A DNA stretch of 64,000 bases from Bedellia somnulentella (GCA_963576735.1 OY755170.1:20258875-20322874), one strand, 5' to 3'. Shown: positions 1 to 10,150, counted from the first letter of the stretch. A program made the numbers and translations. The notes: generated by a model from the letters alone, not told the origin.

Positions 1-303
1 ACTAGATAGCTTTGTAACTAAAAGCGGCAATGTATTATAAATTACACTCGTTTAAAAGTTTTTCAGTGTAAAACCACAACGAACACGAAATAATTGATTT
101 TGCAATAAAAACCACATAATCTAATAATAAAGTGACCTACCGATGAAAGGAAATCTTTCTATTAATTAGTCCCGCTTTATTTAGATAGTTTTTGCAACTC
201 AATACGCCACAATTAGGCATTTTTTATATTTAGCTTGACATCTGTCACCGAGAACGTTCGAGCACGGACTCAATCAAATGGCGATAAACTAAGATAATTT
301 TAC
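1..303. other. AT-rich flank, nothing recognised
   Basis: No open frame, tRNA-like box or known repeat is visible. The LINE remnant that follows on the minus strand loses its similarity at about position 304, so this stretch probably lies beyond its 3' break. Confidence 0.5.
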
Positions 304-529
304 TCAGTTTTTACACGCGAAGTACATGCACTTGCGGCATCTATTCAAATACATGTCTGTGTCTCTAGCTTCGTTTACATCCATCAATCTTCTCATACAT
401 GCACGTTTATTCTTCATACTTCGGACGCCGGCCTTTTTGAGCACACACTCTATTTGGTCCTGGTGTGTCCTCCGTGGTCGTCCTCTACTTACATTACCTT
501 CCATATTGGCTCTATAGATCTCTTTCACC
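304..529 (-). pseudogene. RTE-like LINE (family C), C-terminal fragment
   Basis: The minus strand encodes the C-terminal tail of an endonuclease-reverse transcriptase polyprotein. It includes the basic stretch SRGRPRRTHQDQIE, then KKAGVRSMKNKRACM and RRLMDVNEARD. The same residues recur in this window at 9911-10150 and, in part, at 50415-50531, which end in the normal VCQDR...WRS...VSAYPNGN terminus. Here similarity stops after NEARD, so the final residues and 3' tail are lost. The fragment continues upstream in the gene at 1027-1540; a 489-bp MITE separates the two pieces. The very short 3'UTR and tetranucleotide tail of intact ends suggest the RTE clade; that placement is inference. Confidence 0.75.
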
Positions 530-533
530 AATT

Positions 534-1022
534 CGGTATGCAAAGTTTTTTTTTTGGTATTTATTAAATATTTTTATTCGATAGTAAACACGAAAATAAA
601 AGACTAATTTGAATATTTTCCATTTAAAATGAGTAATTATAAAGTTATGATTTTTTAAAGATTATTTAACTTTTGTACTTAATGACGTCATCGATCGATA
701 AAATCACGTAGCGACATGCAAATGAAGCGAAATGTTTTATAAAAATGTTGCTGATTGCAAAACATATCACGAATTTTGTAATGTCAAATGAAATTATTAC
801 GATATTATACTAAACAAACCTATGATTTTCGATATTTTATTAATAAACTGCAAAACCATATGTCTTTGAAACAACATTGAAGGACCAACACTTACAGTTT
901 TTTGATAAAATAACAGTCATCTTAGCTTCAATTGATATAATTTCAAGAAAATTTTGTTTATAACCATAATATCTCGAAATGGTTTTGTAATCAGCATCAC
1001 TTTAGTAAAACTTTGCATACAA
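534..1022. mobile_element. MITE with AATT target duplication, copy 1
   Basis: This 489-bp AT-rich element has terminal inverted repeats CGGTATGCAAAG (left) and, less perfectly on the right, CTTTGCATACAA. AATT lies at both edges (530-533 and 1023-1026). It splits the coding sequence of a LINE remnant. Removing the element plus one AATT restores continuous homology (NDSK followed by LVKEIYRANMEG), which shows that AATT is a true target-site duplication. No coding sequence is visible, so it is non-autonomous. A second copy lies at 48533-49010. The superfamily is not assigned: piggyBac uses TTAA, not AATT. Confidence 0.8.
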
Positions 1023-1026
1023 AATT

Positions 1027-1540
1027 TACTGTCATTCATCTTCTATATGTGCCCAAACCATCTCAACGTTCCTTTTTCTATCTTTTTTTCAATATCATCT
1101 TTCACGCCGCACCTTTCACGAATCACGTAATTTCTCACACGATCACATAATCTTAAATTACAAACTTTCATGCTTGTTTTGCCACACCCAACATTCACTA
1201 CCATACATAAGCGTAGGAACTAGAACAGCATCATGCACTGCCATTCGGGCCTTTTTGGACACCGACTGACTAGACATGAGACTATAAAAAGCACCCTTTT
1301 TCACTCTTCTCTCGATATCTTCATCACACTTTCCATCCCTAGTAAACAAACTTCCCAGCTGTGTTAATTTCAATCACGCATTCGGTCTTATTCTTCTCTC
1401 TCTCAAAAACCATGGTTTTGGTTTTCTCAACATTCACCCTCATTTCCTTACTTTCAAATTCATCATCTCTTGCAACTCTTCAACCGACGATGCAAGTAAC
1501 ACTTGGTCACCAGCAATAGCTGGTGGATTGTCATTTAGTA
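1027..1540 (-). pseudogene. RTE-like LINE (family C), RT palm/thumb fragment
   Basis: Read on the minus strand, this holds the second half of a reverse transcriptase. It runs from a degenerate catalytic box (AGDQVLLASS, where YADDQVLLA is expected, so the tyrosine and one aspartate are lost) through EELQEMM to LGSLFTRDGKCDEDIERRVKK. It continues with SSQSVSKKARMAVHDAVLVP, TLMYGSECWVWQ and VIRERCGVKDDIE, then RWFGHI. Frameshifts and stops occur after VRK, after HES and before MNDS. The piece is contiguous in the ancestral element with 304-529. The family is widespread in lepidopteran genomes as an endonuclease-reverse transcriptase. Confidence 0.8.
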
Positions 1541-2011
1541 CTTTCATTAAATATTAAAAAAACTCGAATATTTATTCAGATTATGTCAATTTAATGTATA
1601 ACAAGACTGATCGATAAAAAGGAAAAAATACAATTAAGTAATTATTGCTCTTTAACCAGACATAATAAATATAATCTATACTCAATCTATCTCATTTTTA
1701 CTTGTCTATATCATATAAGAATGTTTTACTGTTCATAGTTCTAAAGCAAAACCAATTTGAATCTCCATCTCATAATGGCCAGTTTTGCACTGCACTTATC
1801 ATTATTAGCATTAGCTTTAGTCTTTGATTTCTTTTATAAAAAAATCAGTCCTTACAAAAAAGGGCTCTTATAAGAATTAATATTTCATCCTATTTAGTTT
1901 TTATGACAGTTTTTCCCACTTTAGTCAGCCCAGGCTTCAGACATTTAACGCAAACCTCAACATTCGATCCTTACAAGAAAATGATAATAACCCAAATTAA
2001 TTAATTTTCAG
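1541..2011. other. Noncoding, intron-like DNA upstream of DNAJC11-like exon
   Basis: AT-rich sequence with no second exon that I can recognise. It ends in TTAATTAATTTTCAG at 1997-2011, a credible splice acceptor directly before the coding exon at 2012. Confidence 0.4.
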
Positions 2012-2141
2012 GCTGAGCTACCAGGTTTCTTTGACACCTGCATTGGTGAAGACAAGCATCTAACTATCCAGTACATGTTCCACGGCAATCTGCATTGTTG
2101 CACTGTCAGCGATATTGAGGCTGTGGTTCTTCCACGAACTA
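2012..2141 (+). CDS. DNAJC11: DNAJC11-like protein, C-terminal exon (DUF3395 part)
   Basis: A 130-nt exon lies between a TTTTCAG acceptor (ending 2011) and a perfect GTAAGT donor (from 2142). It is open for 43 codons plus one base (exit phase 1). The product begins AELPGFFDTCIGEDKHL and continues TIQYMFHGNLHCCTVSD, then IEAVVLPRT. This matches my memory of the C-terminus of DNAJC11, a J-domain protein of the mitochondrial inner-membrane MICOS/MIB complex, whose DUF3395 tail reads LPGFYDPC.GE...L...Y.F...LH...V.D.E.L.(I/L)P. The remaining residues (expected SHR...) would come from a further exon that I could not find. Upstream exons are not seen in the first 2 kb. The frame and splice sites are seen directly; the family call is from memory and would need a search. 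Confidence 0.6.
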
Positions 2142-2211
2142 GTAAGTGTGTTGCTATAGAATATATATACACACCACAGAAGATATGCACAAAGAGTATG
2201 TTAGGTGGTAC

Positions 2212-2330
2212 AGGCTTCATCAACACTTGAATTGGTGAAGACAAGCATCTAACTATCCAGTACATGTTCCACGGCAATCTGCATTGTTGCACTGTCAGCG
2301 ATATTGAGGCTGTGGTTCTTCCACGAACTA
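2212..2330 (+). pseudogene. Partial duplicate of the DNAJC11-like exon
   Basis: A second copy of the exon lies 189 bp downstream. The 108 bases 2231-2338, including the GTAAGTGT donor, are identical to 2042-2149. The 20 bases before that block match at only about 14 positions. In the register of the real exon the diverged part gives an in-frame TGA at 2228-2230, directly before IGEDK, and the TTTTCAG acceptor is not conserved. The copy therefore looks non-functional as a full exon, although it could be skipped or used from an internal acceptor. The abrupt switch from roughly 70% to 100% identity suggests recent conversion or template switching. Confidence 0.65.
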
Positions 2331-2338
2331 GTAAGTGT

Positions 2339-2822
2339 ATTTTTATGGAAAAAGTGCGATAAATATGAACTGTGATGATGGCAATTTCCCCTCTATGAAT
2401 AACTTAGTTAAGTTGAATATTGACTTATTTATATTTAAAGCTTAATCATGGTTAATTTTTCAATATAGTTAATTTAACCCTCAGGGTATATTATGTACCG
2501 TTGAATCCAAAGAATAATGTAGTTTCACTGAGAGCAATGGAAAGTTTGCTTTAAAGTTTTATTCATTTATTTATAAACACAACAATATAACCATTACAGA
2601 AATTATATCTAATACAGCTATATTACACTACATTTTCACACAACATACACGACATTCGTTTACTCCGAATCCGAGTTGGCTAAAGTATTAATACTTACAG
2701 CAGGTTTTGCTCGCAGGTCCGATTATATTATGAAATTTTGCTTAATTTGCCACTATTTAAACGTTAAGTGATAAAATGTATGATCAAAACTACAACTTTG
2801 ATGTAAAGCATAAGATAAGTTT
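2339..2822. other. Noncoding, nothing recognised
   Basis: AT-rich DNA after the duplicated exon. A CCCTCAG at about 2479-2485 is a possible acceptor, but the sequence after it does not give the expected DNAJC11 terminus. Confidence 0.4.
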
Positions 2823-2870
2823 TACTGCCTCTGTAATGTAGAGGTAAAGCGCTCGGCTTCAATCCCCAGG
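2823..2870 (+). repeat. tRNA-like SINE head, deleted
   Basis: The stretch GCCTCTGTAATGTAGAGGTAA resembles a tRNA 5' half with an A box, and GGCTTCAATCCC resembles a B box. The spacing is too short for a tRNA. The head resembles the one on the minus strand at 21885-22003. It is a broken SINE head, not a functional tRNA gene. Confidence 0.4.
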
Positions 2871-2945
2871 AATATGACGAGAAATGTGTTGTCTATATGT
2901 TTGTTGTAATAGAAGTAATAGTGTATAGTATAGTGTAATAGAAAA

Positions 2946-3283
2946 CAGAAGGGCGTGAGTTCCAATCCTGGGTCGGGCCTATACCAATTTGTCTTTTCTA
3001 AAGTCATATGTGTGGTTAATTTATCATGGTTGTTAACGGTGAGGGAAAACATCGTGAGGAAACCCACATGGCTGAGTTGTACTTAGTCATGTGACAGTGT
3101 ATTCGTACAAAACGGCGATAGGCCTGCCCCCTATCACGTGAATACACTGTCTAAGCAAAACGTGGGTACCTTCTCTGGACACTAGATGGCGCTGCCATGT
3201 GAGTTCAGAAGTATTGGTACCTCTGCCAACCCCTTCGGGGATAAACGGCTTGAACGTTTATGTTATATGTATGTTATGTTGTT
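2946..3283 (+). mobile_element. SINE family A, 5'-incomplete copy
   Basis: It starts at the B box (GAGTTCCAATCCTGGGTC) and runs through the conserved family A body (GAGGAAACCCACATGGCTGAG, then the CACGTG-containing segment) to the shared 3' end, CTCTGCCAACCCCTTCGGGG, and TATGTTATG repeats. The A-box part is missing or replaced by the unrelated sequence at 2871-2945. The family is defined by the complete copies at 9150-9513 and 33087-33485. Confidence 0.8.
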
Positions 3284-5040
3284 GTAATACTTGTTATACT
3301 TACATACTAATTGTAATATTGGGCCTGGTGACCTGTCATACAGGGAAACCTAGTATAGACACCAACTCTCGCCACAAAGACTCATACTGTAAACTAATTA
3401 TATTTTTGAGACTTTTTGCTTTAGGTTGGGAGAAAATAAATACATTTTATTATTATTTATTATAATATTCCACAGATCACCGGTTAAAGGACAGATCCTG
3501 AAGGTTGAGCTCCCGGCGCAGGTCGTCAGTTCGTAGCTCAAACACATAATAAACTGGTCCAAGGACACAAGAATGTTACTTTAATTATATTTACGATGAT
3601 ATGGTTCACATAGGAAATACAGAGAATCGTGGTCAATCGTCTAGTCTTATTTACAAATGTTATATATGAAATGTCACGTTATATTCGCCTCATGTTGCTT
3701 GTAGAGAAATTGTTGTATTAGATGCAAATGATGAGCTTCCTGCATAATATATGGTAAAGTTGTAACTTTGTTATGTGCTACGTTCTTGTTATTTCTTACA
3801 TGGATGTTTAACTTTTCAATTCTTTACACCACCACTTGGAATTATTATATAAAACTAAGTTTTCCATCTGCTATATTGTTTATTGCCTGTTGTAGAATAT
3901 TAAATGCTCCTTTCGCCTAAAAGGTACCTTATTCAAAATATTTGTTGTCTGGATGTGTGTGTAGCAACGTTATTAGAATAGTAAAGAGTTTTGGAACTAA
4001 TAGATATCGCAATAGTTGTAATACATATTTATGTACAGTGATAACTTGTAACTGTAATTAAGGTTCTAATAAGCCTGGTCAGAAATAAATCTACTACTTT
4101 AAAAGACCAAAAAATTAAAGCGATTTTGTGTACTTCGAATACTTTCAATGATCTTATTTGATTTTATCTTAGACTGTAGCTGAGTTAAGTAATATGCCGG
4201 TTGCGTTTTGGTAATTTTTGTTTGATCATACTATTCGAATTATCCAAAATAGCTAATGTTACACACCCACAACAGTGTGACGTAATTAAGTTTTATTTAC
4301 ACTCAGCATTGCAAAGAATATGGCTATAGCTACTAATATTTCCCGAAACTTGAGTGGTGGTGCGAATTGTAAAACTTATAAAGATAATAGTAAGGAGCTA
4401 AAAGTTCTTAACATTGTTTCTATATTGACTTTGTTGTTGGATATACGTTTACATATCTAACATAATTATAAAAATTGTAGTTAGTGAGCGATAAATTGTG
4501 TATGGTGTTAGACATATAGGTTAAATTATGAATACATGATGGTGGGTTATGATGAAAAAGTAAAAATGTTTATATCAGGATGCCTTACTAACTGTATGAT
4601 TTGTAAAAATGTAAATGTTTCTTCTTTAAGGAGTTCTATTATATATCTTTGTTAGACTATTAGGCTTCCCAATATTCTTTTAAACATATATTTAGTAGAA
4701 AGACCACAGTTATGTTTGTATTTACTGTATTTTAAAAACGAATGTTAGCGCTTGTTATGGAAGTTAAATTATTTGATTTTAAATTATAGAGTAGTAAAAG
4801 ACGTTCCTTAATTTAAAAAGCTAATATTCTCTGTCTCTTGTTTGAGGATTTTTACCAGCTTGTTGATAAGTGATGATTGTTAAAACCCAAAGATGGAATT
4901 ACAGTCTTATAATAATAAAACATTTGTTTTTGATTTTATTCTCAGATGTGCATGTAATGTGGATGTTATTATGAGTAGAGGCGGACTACTTAGGACAAAT
5001 AGAAATGATGAGATTGCTTGTAAAGTGCATTCTCGTGATA
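3284..5040. other. 1.75 kb AT-rich DNA without recognised genes
   Basis: I see no coding frame with family signature, no TIR pair and no tRNA box here. A short GC-richer patch at about 3480-3540 stands out but is not recognised. Confidence 0.4.
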
Positions 5041-5268
5041 GGAAGTAGGCCTATCTCACTTAGTACGAATTCACTGTCACATGACTAAGTACGACTCAAC
5101 AATGTGGAATTATGTGGGTTTCCTCACGATGCTTTCGGTCACCGTTGATAGCTTTGATAAATTAACCACCCATATGAAATATGAAGGTGTACACATTGGT
5201 GTAGGCCCGACTTAGAATTTGAATTCGCGTCTCCTGCATGAGAAACGGTGTGAGCTATCAAGGCTGCT
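5041..5268 (-). mobile_element. SINE family A fragment
   Basis: A reverse-complement copy of the 5' two thirds of SINE A. It is recognisable by GGGTTTCCTCACGATG, the GATAAATTAACCAC block, GTGTAGGCCCGAC and a degraded tRNA-like head. The 3' hairpin end is missing. It is more diverged than the copies at 9150 and 33087. Confidence 0.65.
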
Positions 5269-5344
5269 AAGAACACATCAACATATAGAGACATGATGGA
5301 GTTTTCAGTGTAAGATTCAGTCTCCCATTTATATATTATATATA

Positions 5345-5392
5345 AATGGCACTAACGGCGTGTGTATATGTATGTATGTATGTACGTACTGA
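5345..5392 (+). repeat. Family C/B type 3' tail with TATG repeats
   Basis: GGCACTAACGGCGTGTGTATAT followed by repeated TATG units is the terminal tail shared by LINE C and repeat B. The preceding body is absent, so this is a severely 5'-truncated insertion. Confidence 0.5.
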
Positions 5393-5621
5393 AATTCAAT
5401 AAACCGACTTCATCATGATCGTGACTAGGCCAGTATCTCAAACTACTGTAATAACACGAATTTCAAACCAATATAAATACACAAGTAATAGAAGAAAAAA
5501 AGTTTTAGCACTGGTTATTCTTTCCTAATGGCAACAGTTTGATAAAGGTTTGTTTCAGTCGCGGACAGTTTCAGCTGCAAACCGCAGTGGTAGCGTCTAC
5601 TGCGTCACAGCTACTATTTAA

Positions 5622-5875
5622 TACAATACATACATACATTCACGGCTATGAATCCTTAGAAAGGATAGCCAGAGCTTCAAAATAAAAAAATCTTCAGCCA
5701 CTTTTGGAAGTTAAATGGGGAAAAGATTGCAAAATAAAGGTTGTCAGTGATGGGTTTCCAACCACATCCCCAAAAAAACAATTGAAAAAGCCCCAATCCA
5801 ATATCCTTAGCCGCCTTTCACGAACACACTCAGGAAGTTATAGGGGAATGCTATTTTAAGCCAACACTAAACAGC
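5622..5875 (-). repeat. Repeat B copy
   Basis: Read on the minus strand, repeat B starts with TGCTGTGTAGTGTCGGCTTAG, continues through GAGGCGACTAA and GGAGACCCATCACC to CTCTGGCTACCCC, and ends GCCGTGAGTATATGTATG. This copy is complete in outline but diverged (start AGTGTTGGC, ACCTCATCC-type changes). It has no TIRs and no coding frame. The 3' end is shared with LINE C. Confidence 0.75.
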
Positions 5876-6057
5876 TTAATCATGCTACTATTTAATATTT
5901 ATTTTATTTAGTGATACAATCTAATACTGTGCTTTTCAGTAAATAAAAGAAATACTCTAGCTCAAGCGGAACTTGAAACTGTCTTTGTTACATTATATGC
6001 GTGATAAGTGGTTCAGAAATTAAAGGGTGTTATAATAAACTGTAACAATTTGTATTA

Positions 6058-7008
6058 TCTATACTTATAATAAATCTGTAGAGATAGAGAGGTCAATTCT
6101 GTACATGAAATGTATTTTCAATAATTATCAGGGGGGTGATAAGGGATCGATACTGATGCGAAAAATGCAATCAGTAAAATTTTTGTCTGTCTGTCGGTTT
6201 GTATGTTTCTTATGGAAACAAAAACTACTCGACAGATTTCAATGAAACTTGGTACAATTATTTTTCATAATCCTAGGCAGGTTATAGTATACTTTTCAAC
6301 AAAGTAGTGAAGGGAAATTTTGGGAAAACGGGGAAGATACTTCATTTTTTAAGCTTCCGTCGCGTGTGCTGCTTTAATCGTTAAAATAACATAGAAATTA
6401 CATATGATGGAAATATTCTACATCAAATTATCTAAAAAATATTCCGCATCAGCATATGTCTATCTTTTATGGTTGACTTATAATAACACGTGTAACTCCT
6501 GATAGCTTAGCAGTTCAGAGCATTCTGATTATATTTGATTACTCTTACGTTTATCATACTCTCACTCATCCCTTATTTAAAAATTTAATATTATTACCTA
6601 TTTAATAAAAAGAGAATAATAGAAATCGGCATAGAAACACCAAGATTATACATGAAATATAATAGTCGCACGCGGCCAAAACCAAATCCTTACTAATTTA
6701 CATAATACATACTATTAGGCGCCAGTAGTTGTATCCTACATCGCGTATGGTTTCTTTTTTAGATTGTTTGTTATAATTACTTAGCGTTTTAACTACAACT
6801 CTACCAACTCGACCTGAAATTTAGCTTTATTTTCGGAGATACTGAACCGTTCATAAATGCGCTTTCAAAATCACAAAGTTACACTATTCAGGAGTGTTAT
6901 AAGTGGTAATCAAGGCGCTAAATTTCATAAAGCTTGAGCAGTGATTAAATAAACCTCAGATAATTTTAAAAACTACGCTACCCTTGCGAAGCTGGGCCGA
7001 TCCACTAG
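6058..7008 (+). mobile_element. Non-autonomous Helitron
   Basis: The element starts with TCTATACTTATAATAAATC after an A and ends with CTAG before a T, as expected for A|TC...CTAG|T Helitron insertion without target duplication. The interior has features of a widespread lepidopteran Helitron: TTTTTGTCTGTCTGTCGG, AAACTACTCGACAGATTTC, AACGGGGAAGATACTTCATT, and the terminal CCCTTGCGAAGCTGGGCCGA block before CTAG. There is no Rep/helicase coding sequence, so it is non-autonomous. Similar minus-strand terminal blocks occur near 39196, 45814 and 62072. Confidence 0.65.
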
Positions 7009-7799
7009 TAATAAATATTTGTGCTTTCATTAGAAATTGATGAACGATGAACTTAATGTGTTTTGGGGTTATAGGTAAGTTTTATACAAAGTAATAAGAA
7101 TAATACAATCTAGAGCAAATAAAGGAGTTGCTTATCTTGCTGTGAAATCAAAGAGTCCGTTAAATATTGTTGGTTTTTAAACCGTTTGTACTTCTACTCT
7201 CGCCTATTTCGTCTATTGCGGTAGTTAAACAGCTGATAGCCAATTAGCATGATCCTGAAAGAATCTGTCTTGCTTCATATACTTATTTTCTTTAGTCCTA
7301 TAATTGAAACGGTGTGAAATTTAATAAACTGCTATTGCCGCAATACTTATCACGGCTCCAATAGAAGGGTGTAAATGAGAAGCAATTGTTATAAAAAAAT
7401 TATAGAACGATAAACGCATCCAAGATTTTACAGTTATCCAGGATAGCTGATCACTCTTCTTACGCCAATGGCGTGCAATATTAAGCGTCATATTTAGAGT
7501 AATCCTGGTGTTACCCAAGTTACTCTATCAAAAAATAAGGTCTTGAGTAAGTAAGATGTCATATCTAAAATATCAAGACAAAGTATTTATATTGCAAAAT
7601 AAAAGAAATCATACCGCCATGCAGAACCAGAGCAGGGAGCGTCATCTATGAATTCGTAGCAGTATTAACCTCGCAGATGAAACTGTGCACGGAGGCTTTC
7701 AATTATTTATGAATTTTGTGATAAGTATCTTTCAACAGACAAATCCAATGAAATAGAATATAACTAGATAAATGAAATAATATAGAACTAGTCATTGAA
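7009..7799. other. AT-rich DNA without recognised genes
   Basis: Short frames such as the one at 7321-7518 on the minus strand show no family signature and are taken as chance. Confidence 0.4.
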
Positions 7800-8036
7800 A
7801 ATACATACGTGTATAAATACTAATGGCTATAAATAGCTAGAAAGGGTAGCCAGAGCTTCAGAATTAGACGTTCCTCAGCCACTTTTGGAAGTTGAGTGTG
7901 TAAAATATTGCAGAATAAAGTTTGTTGATGATGGGCCTTCAACCTCTTCGCCCAAAAACACTTAAAAAGTCCCAATACTTATACAATAATAATAATCCAA
8001 TGATACTATATTATATTCGAAGCCCTCACTACACTT
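7800..8036 (-). repeat. Repeat B copy, diverged
   Basis: The 3' half (GGGTAGCCAGAGCTTC, CCTCAGCCACTTTTGG) is clear. The 5' half is partly replaced by AT-rich sequence at 7980-8019, before a remnant AGCCCTCACTACAC of the head. Confidence 0.6.
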
Positions 8037-8249
8037 CATAAATATGTATCGCGCACTAGATCATAATGTTATGGTGTTTCGATTACATTTCTCAATGTAT
8101 TAAGTACAGACTGCATATATGTTCAATCTTACTCAAGAAATTTAAAATGAATACTAGGTTATGATGAGAAGCGAGAAAAAACAACACATCTAGATTTTTG
8201 GGATTGCGATGAAATCAATCGGAACATTGTTTTTTATTTATAATACATA

Positions 8250-8858
8250 TGTCGTGGCCATATCGTAGATTTGAACACATCGTGAAATGATCGATCATTT
8301 CATGAAATGGTCACATTTCATGATGTGGCCAACTTCATTTGACCAGATCATAAAATCTTCAACGTTTCACGATTTTGTCATCCACGCTTGGCCAGATCGT
8401 AGAAATAGAGTAAACCTGTGAAATGCAATCCAAACTCTACGGTTTATTAACATATTGCTCAGTTTTTTCGTAATTTGCAAAGTATTCGAGAACCTTTTCG
8501 TCGAAAACTCTTTTGTTGTCACTTTCTTCCTCGCTTAATAGCGAATTATCAACTTTCTTAATGCGAGAAATAACACTTTTGACAGCGACCGCCATCTTCA
8601 CACATAATCAAAGCGTTTTCAGCGCCTCTACCGGTAATTAATGTAACTTATTTACGATATGACCAAATAATCTTAACCATTTCATGAAGAGGCCGCGCGT
8701 TTAGTTGGCCATATCGAGAAACGATTTCTTATCATTGATCTGCCCAAACCACATCACGATGTGGCCAATAAACAGTTGAACATTTCATGAAATACGACCA
8801 TTTCATGAAATGATCGATCATTTCATGATGTGTTTAAATTTACGATATGGCCACGACA
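8250..8858 (-). mobile_element. Long-TIR DNA element D, copy 1 (609 bp)
   Basis: Terminal inverted repeats of roughly 60 bp begin TGTCGTGGCCATATCGTA and contain the self-complementary GAAATGATCGATCATTTC. The interior is dense in related subterminal motifs (GGCCANATCG, CATCACGATGTGGCC, TTTCATGAAATGG), as expected of transposase binding sites. Flanks read ATACATA on both sides, so the target was probably the TATG-type tail of the adjacent repeat B. A 7-8 bp target duplication is possible, but the microsatellite makes it uncertain. A 52-codon ORF lies inside on the minus strand. Copy 2 is at 23504-24048. Long TIRs suggest a Mutator-like or foldback group; this is unproven. Confidence 0.75.
8437..8595 (-). 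CDS. 52-codon ORF inside element D, function unknown
   Basis: An ATG in a good context (GTGAAGATGGCGG) opens a frame of 52 codons ending in TAG. The product begins MAVAVKSVISRIKK, continues VDNSLLSEEESDNKRVFDEK and ends VLEYFANYEKTEQYVNKP. It is charged and probably helical, with an acidic middle. No family is recognised. In the second copy of the element, at 23689-23846, most of the codons are readable but a one-base loss before the VDN/VNN segment breaks the frame. It could be the N-terminal exon of a lost transposase or a captured host exon. Its existence as a made protein is not shown. Confidence 0.4.
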   Translation of the reverse strand: MAVAVKSVISRIKKVDNSLLSEEESDNKRVFDEKVLEYFANYEKTEQYVNKP

Positions 8859-9098
8859 CATACATATACTCACGGCTGTAATTCCCTAGAAGGGGTAGCC
8901 AAGGCCAAGGAATTATAAATTCCTCATCCACTATTGGAATTGCGTTGGGAAAAGATGGTGAAATAAAGGTTTTTGGTGATGGGTCTCCAACCGCATCGCC
9001 CAAAAATCCCTTAAAAGCCCCAATACCGTTAGTCGCCTCTTACGATCACCCACGGGTAGAAATGGGGTAATGTTATTCTAAGCCGACACTACACGGCA
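8859..9098 (-). repeat. Repeat B copy interrupted at its tail by element D
   Basis: A nearly complete repeat B copy on the minus strand, with head GTGTAGTGTCGGCTTAG and tail AGCCGTGAGTATATGTATG. Element D sits in the TATG-type tail. Confidence 0.75.
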
Positions 9099-9149
9099 AT
9101 ATAATACATTATAATACATTAGGCAGAATAAAATCCAACATAAATTTTA

Positions 9150-9513
9150 GCAACCGTGATAGCCCAGTGGGTAGAACACTTGGTTATCGTGCAAACGACT
9201 AGTGTTCAAATCCTGGGTCGGGCCTACACCAATTTGTCTTTTCTAAAGACATATGTGTGGTTAATTTATCATGGTTGTTAACGGTGAGGGAAAACATCGT
9301 GAGGAAACCCACATGGCTGAGTTGTACTTAGTCATGTGACAGTGTATTCGTACAAAACGGCGATAGGCCTGCCCCCTATCACGTGAGTACACTGTCCATG
9401 CAAAACGTGGGTACTCTGAACACCAGGTGACAAAGTCACGTGATGTTCAGAAATATTAGTACCTCTGCCAACCCCTTCGGGGATATTCGGCGTGAACGTT
9501 TATGTTATGTTAT
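9150..9513 (+). mobile_element. SINE family A, complete tRNA-derived copy
   Basis: It starts CAACCGTGATAGCCCAGTGG with a tRNA-type A box (TAGCCCAGTGGGTAGAACACT is the head region) and a B box GTGTTCAAATCC about 35 bp later, the internal RNA polymerase III promoter arrangement of tRNA-derived SINEs. The body carries GAGGAAACCCACATGGCTGAG and a CACGTG segment. The 3' end is CTCTGCCAACCCCTTCGGGG followed by CGGCGTGAACGTTTATG repeats. The CCCCTTCGGGG portion can form a tight hairpin. This is the reference copy for the family in this window. Open frames inside family A copies are chance. Confidence 0.9.
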
Positions 9514-9910
9514 AAATTTTACGTTCACTGAGCAAAGGGTTTCACGATTTTAATTGGTTGTTGTGTTGTAAAAATATTTTTATTTGAATTGATATGAATA
9601 TTGAATCATAGACGGATTTTACAAGTTTAATTGGTTCTTCGTTTTTCACAAGTTTTTGATTCAAAACCTCTGGTCCGCTGAGCTAGCAAAGATCAAAGAG
9701 AGCGACTATTGCACTTGAAGGTTGTAGACGTATTAATGTAGTATAGTAGGTGAGCCACGTGATATCGCCGAACTTCGGATATCACATCGAAAGCATCACA
9801 TCACTTACATCACTTACGCAGGGTCATCAATTAATAAAGTAGAGGTTTGTTCCATCCTCAAAACAGTCCATACCTAAATTCTTACGAGTATTATTTCTGT
9901 GGTCAAAGGT
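9514..9910. other. AT-rich DNA, nothing recognised
   Basis: A short stretch of alternating CATCAC repeats at about 9780-9820 is the only local structure seen. Confidence 0.35.
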
Positions 9911-10150
9911 GGTGGTGGAAGGGAATGTTAGTAGAGGACGACCTCGGAGGACACATTTGGATCAAATAGAAAATGTGCTCATAAAGGCAGACGTCCGAAG
10001 TATGAAGAATAAAAGAGCATGTATGAAAAGATTGATGGATGTGAATGAAGCGTGAGAGGTTTGCCAGGATCGTAAAAAGTGGCGTCCGATAGTCTCTGCC
10101 TACCCCAATGGGAACTAAAGGCGTGAGAATCTGTATCTATGTTTGTATGG
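9911..10150 (+). pseudogene. RTE-like LINE (family C), 3' end with tail
   Basis: This encodes the C-terminus EGNVSRGRPRRTHLDQIENV, then KADVRSMKNKRACMKRLMDV, NEA, an in-frame TGA, and EVCQDRKKWRPIVSAYPNGN with its natural TAA. Only about 15 bases separate that stop from the terminal repeat-like tail. The short 3'UTR with simple repeats is typical of RTE-clade LINEs. The copy is 5'-truncated and carries one nonsense change (CGTGAG in place of an expected arginine codon). Confidence 0.8.

Noticed and set aside
2822..3067. Minus-strand frame of 81 codons
   Set aside because: It overlaps a SINE A copy and a tRNA-like head; no protein family signature.
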